Program-made: the position numbers and the translations under genes
Notes under the pieces: generated by a model
What the model saw: only the letters and a program-made list of their open reading frames with translations
What the model was told of the DNA's origin: nothing
The model's database searches: none
In this document: positions 4,762-5,221 of the stretch, in pieces
Position numbering within the stretch: position 1 is the first letter of the stretch
How the letters are laid out: each line of letters starts with the position of its first letter
From: Nitrososphaerota archaeon
GTDB taxonomy: Archaea > Thermoproteota > Nitrososphaeria > Nitrososphaerales > CADDZS01
NCBI GenBank assembly: GCA_027886785.1
Contig: JAPCJV010000170.1
Coordinates: 1-5,221 of the forward strand
DNA length: 5,221 nt
Direction: 5' to 3'

Positions 4762-5221
4762 TTACGTCTTTGTGCTGGGAAAAGCCGTAAACTCGCATCT
4801 TTTGTGCCCGGAACTTGCGCATTCAACTTCTTTTGCAATGAACTTTTTCTTGAAGATCTCTCCACCAACAGCTCCTAGAATTCCCGAAAAGAAATAACAG
4901 GTAGTGGGGCCGGCGTCCTCTCTTCTCAAAAGAAATGCACTTTGTTCGATCGTGCATTTTATGTTCTCAGGCGAAGCGAGCTCAAACTGGAATTTACCCC
5001 AGCCTGCTAGGAACCCCAAACTTTTCAATGCCTGACCTATGTCATCAGGAGATACTCCCAGTTTAGGCAGAGCCTCAATGAGCTTCGCTGCGTATCCCTC
5101 GCCCATCCGGTACAAAATTATTCCCGCGCCGCTTTGAAACTGATCAAACAGGGCATCGCACATGGACCTGTACGCAGAACAGCTGAAAATCATAACTCTC
5201 GCTCCAGTAACTGTCTCCCGA
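4762..5221 (-). CDS. V4R (4-vinyl reductase-like) domain protein, 5' end cut by the window
   Basis: V4R domain, named after the bacteriochlorophyll 4-vinyl reductase-related family and widespread in archaeal and bacterial sensors as a small-molecule-binding, metal-associated module. Numbering is from the internal ATG at 5193 (143 aa). The C-terminal signature is clear: CYFFSGILGAVGGEIF with C99, then KEVECASSGHKRCEF with C125 and C133, matching the family pattern C-x-F-x-x-G ... E-x-x-C-x(n)-C-x-F. Earlier, IILYRMGEGYAAKL (about 25-38) fits the helix that follows the family's first strands. The frame stays open upstream of that ATG to the right edge (RETVTGARV before MIF), and GARVMIFSCSAYRSM resembles the usual start of a V4R domain. 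The real start is therefore probably outside the window, and any extra N-terminal domain cannot be seen. The stop lies 31 bp from the topoisomerase stop, in convergent orientation. The ligand and partner are unknown. Confidence 0.85.
   Translation of the reverse strand, partial: RETVTGARVMIFSCSAYRSMCDALFDQFQSGAGIILYRMGEGYAAKLIEALPKLGVSPDDIGQALKSLGFLAGWGKFQFELASPENIKCTIEQSAFLLRREDAGPTTCYFFSGILGAVGGEIFKKKFIAKEVECASSGHKRCEFTAFPSTKT

Noticed and set aside
4645..4878. 77-codon plus-strand frame across the topoisomerase end and the V4R gene
   Set aside because: Overlaps two convincing genes in other frames and shows no domain.

Overview
The window looks archaeal, most likely from the Thaumarchaeota (Nitrososphaeria) or a close relative. 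The main evidence is a complete eukaryote-type DNA topoisomerase IB with all five catalytic residues. Within Archaea this enzyme is known as a marker of Thaumarchaeota and near relatives. The S-adenosylhomocysteine hydrolase is also the archaeal form, without the C-terminal extension of eukaryotic enzymes. Base composition is only moderately AT-rich, which by eye fits terrestrial lineages better than the very AT-rich marine Nitrosopumilus group. This placement is inference, not a search result.

Layout: positions 1-66 may hold the tail of an upstream gene. A two-cysteine BCP/PrxQ-type peroxiredoxin (90-566, TTG start) and a HAD-superfamily protein with an altered active site (606-1337) follow on the plus strand, 39 bp apart. 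The HAD gene converges on adenosylhomocysteinase (1378-2685, minus), with 40 bp between the stop codons. A 374-bp divergent intergenic region (2686-3059) separates adenosylhomocysteinase from topoisomerase IB (3060-4730, plus). Topoisomerase IB converges on a V4R-domain gene (4762 to the right edge, minus) that is cut off at its 5' end, with 31 bp between the stops.

The four clear genes plus the V4R gene do not form one pathway. They look like core chromosome: peroxide detoxification, a phosphatase-like hydrolase, SAH recycling for methylation, relief of DNA supercoiling, and a small-molecule-binding V4R protein. There is no mobile element, CRISPR array, rRNA or tRNA that I can support.

The least explained part is the 374-bp gap. 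It holds four exact copies of CAGGGA (three plus, one minus) and a fifth complementary arm, several of which can pair in mutually exclusive ways. It also holds a possible 45-codon ORF ending in a CxxC motif, whose stop lies in CTT TGA C, the slip sequence known from bacterial prfB. A +1 shift there would extend the product by 21 residues. No new system is demonstrated; these are leads.
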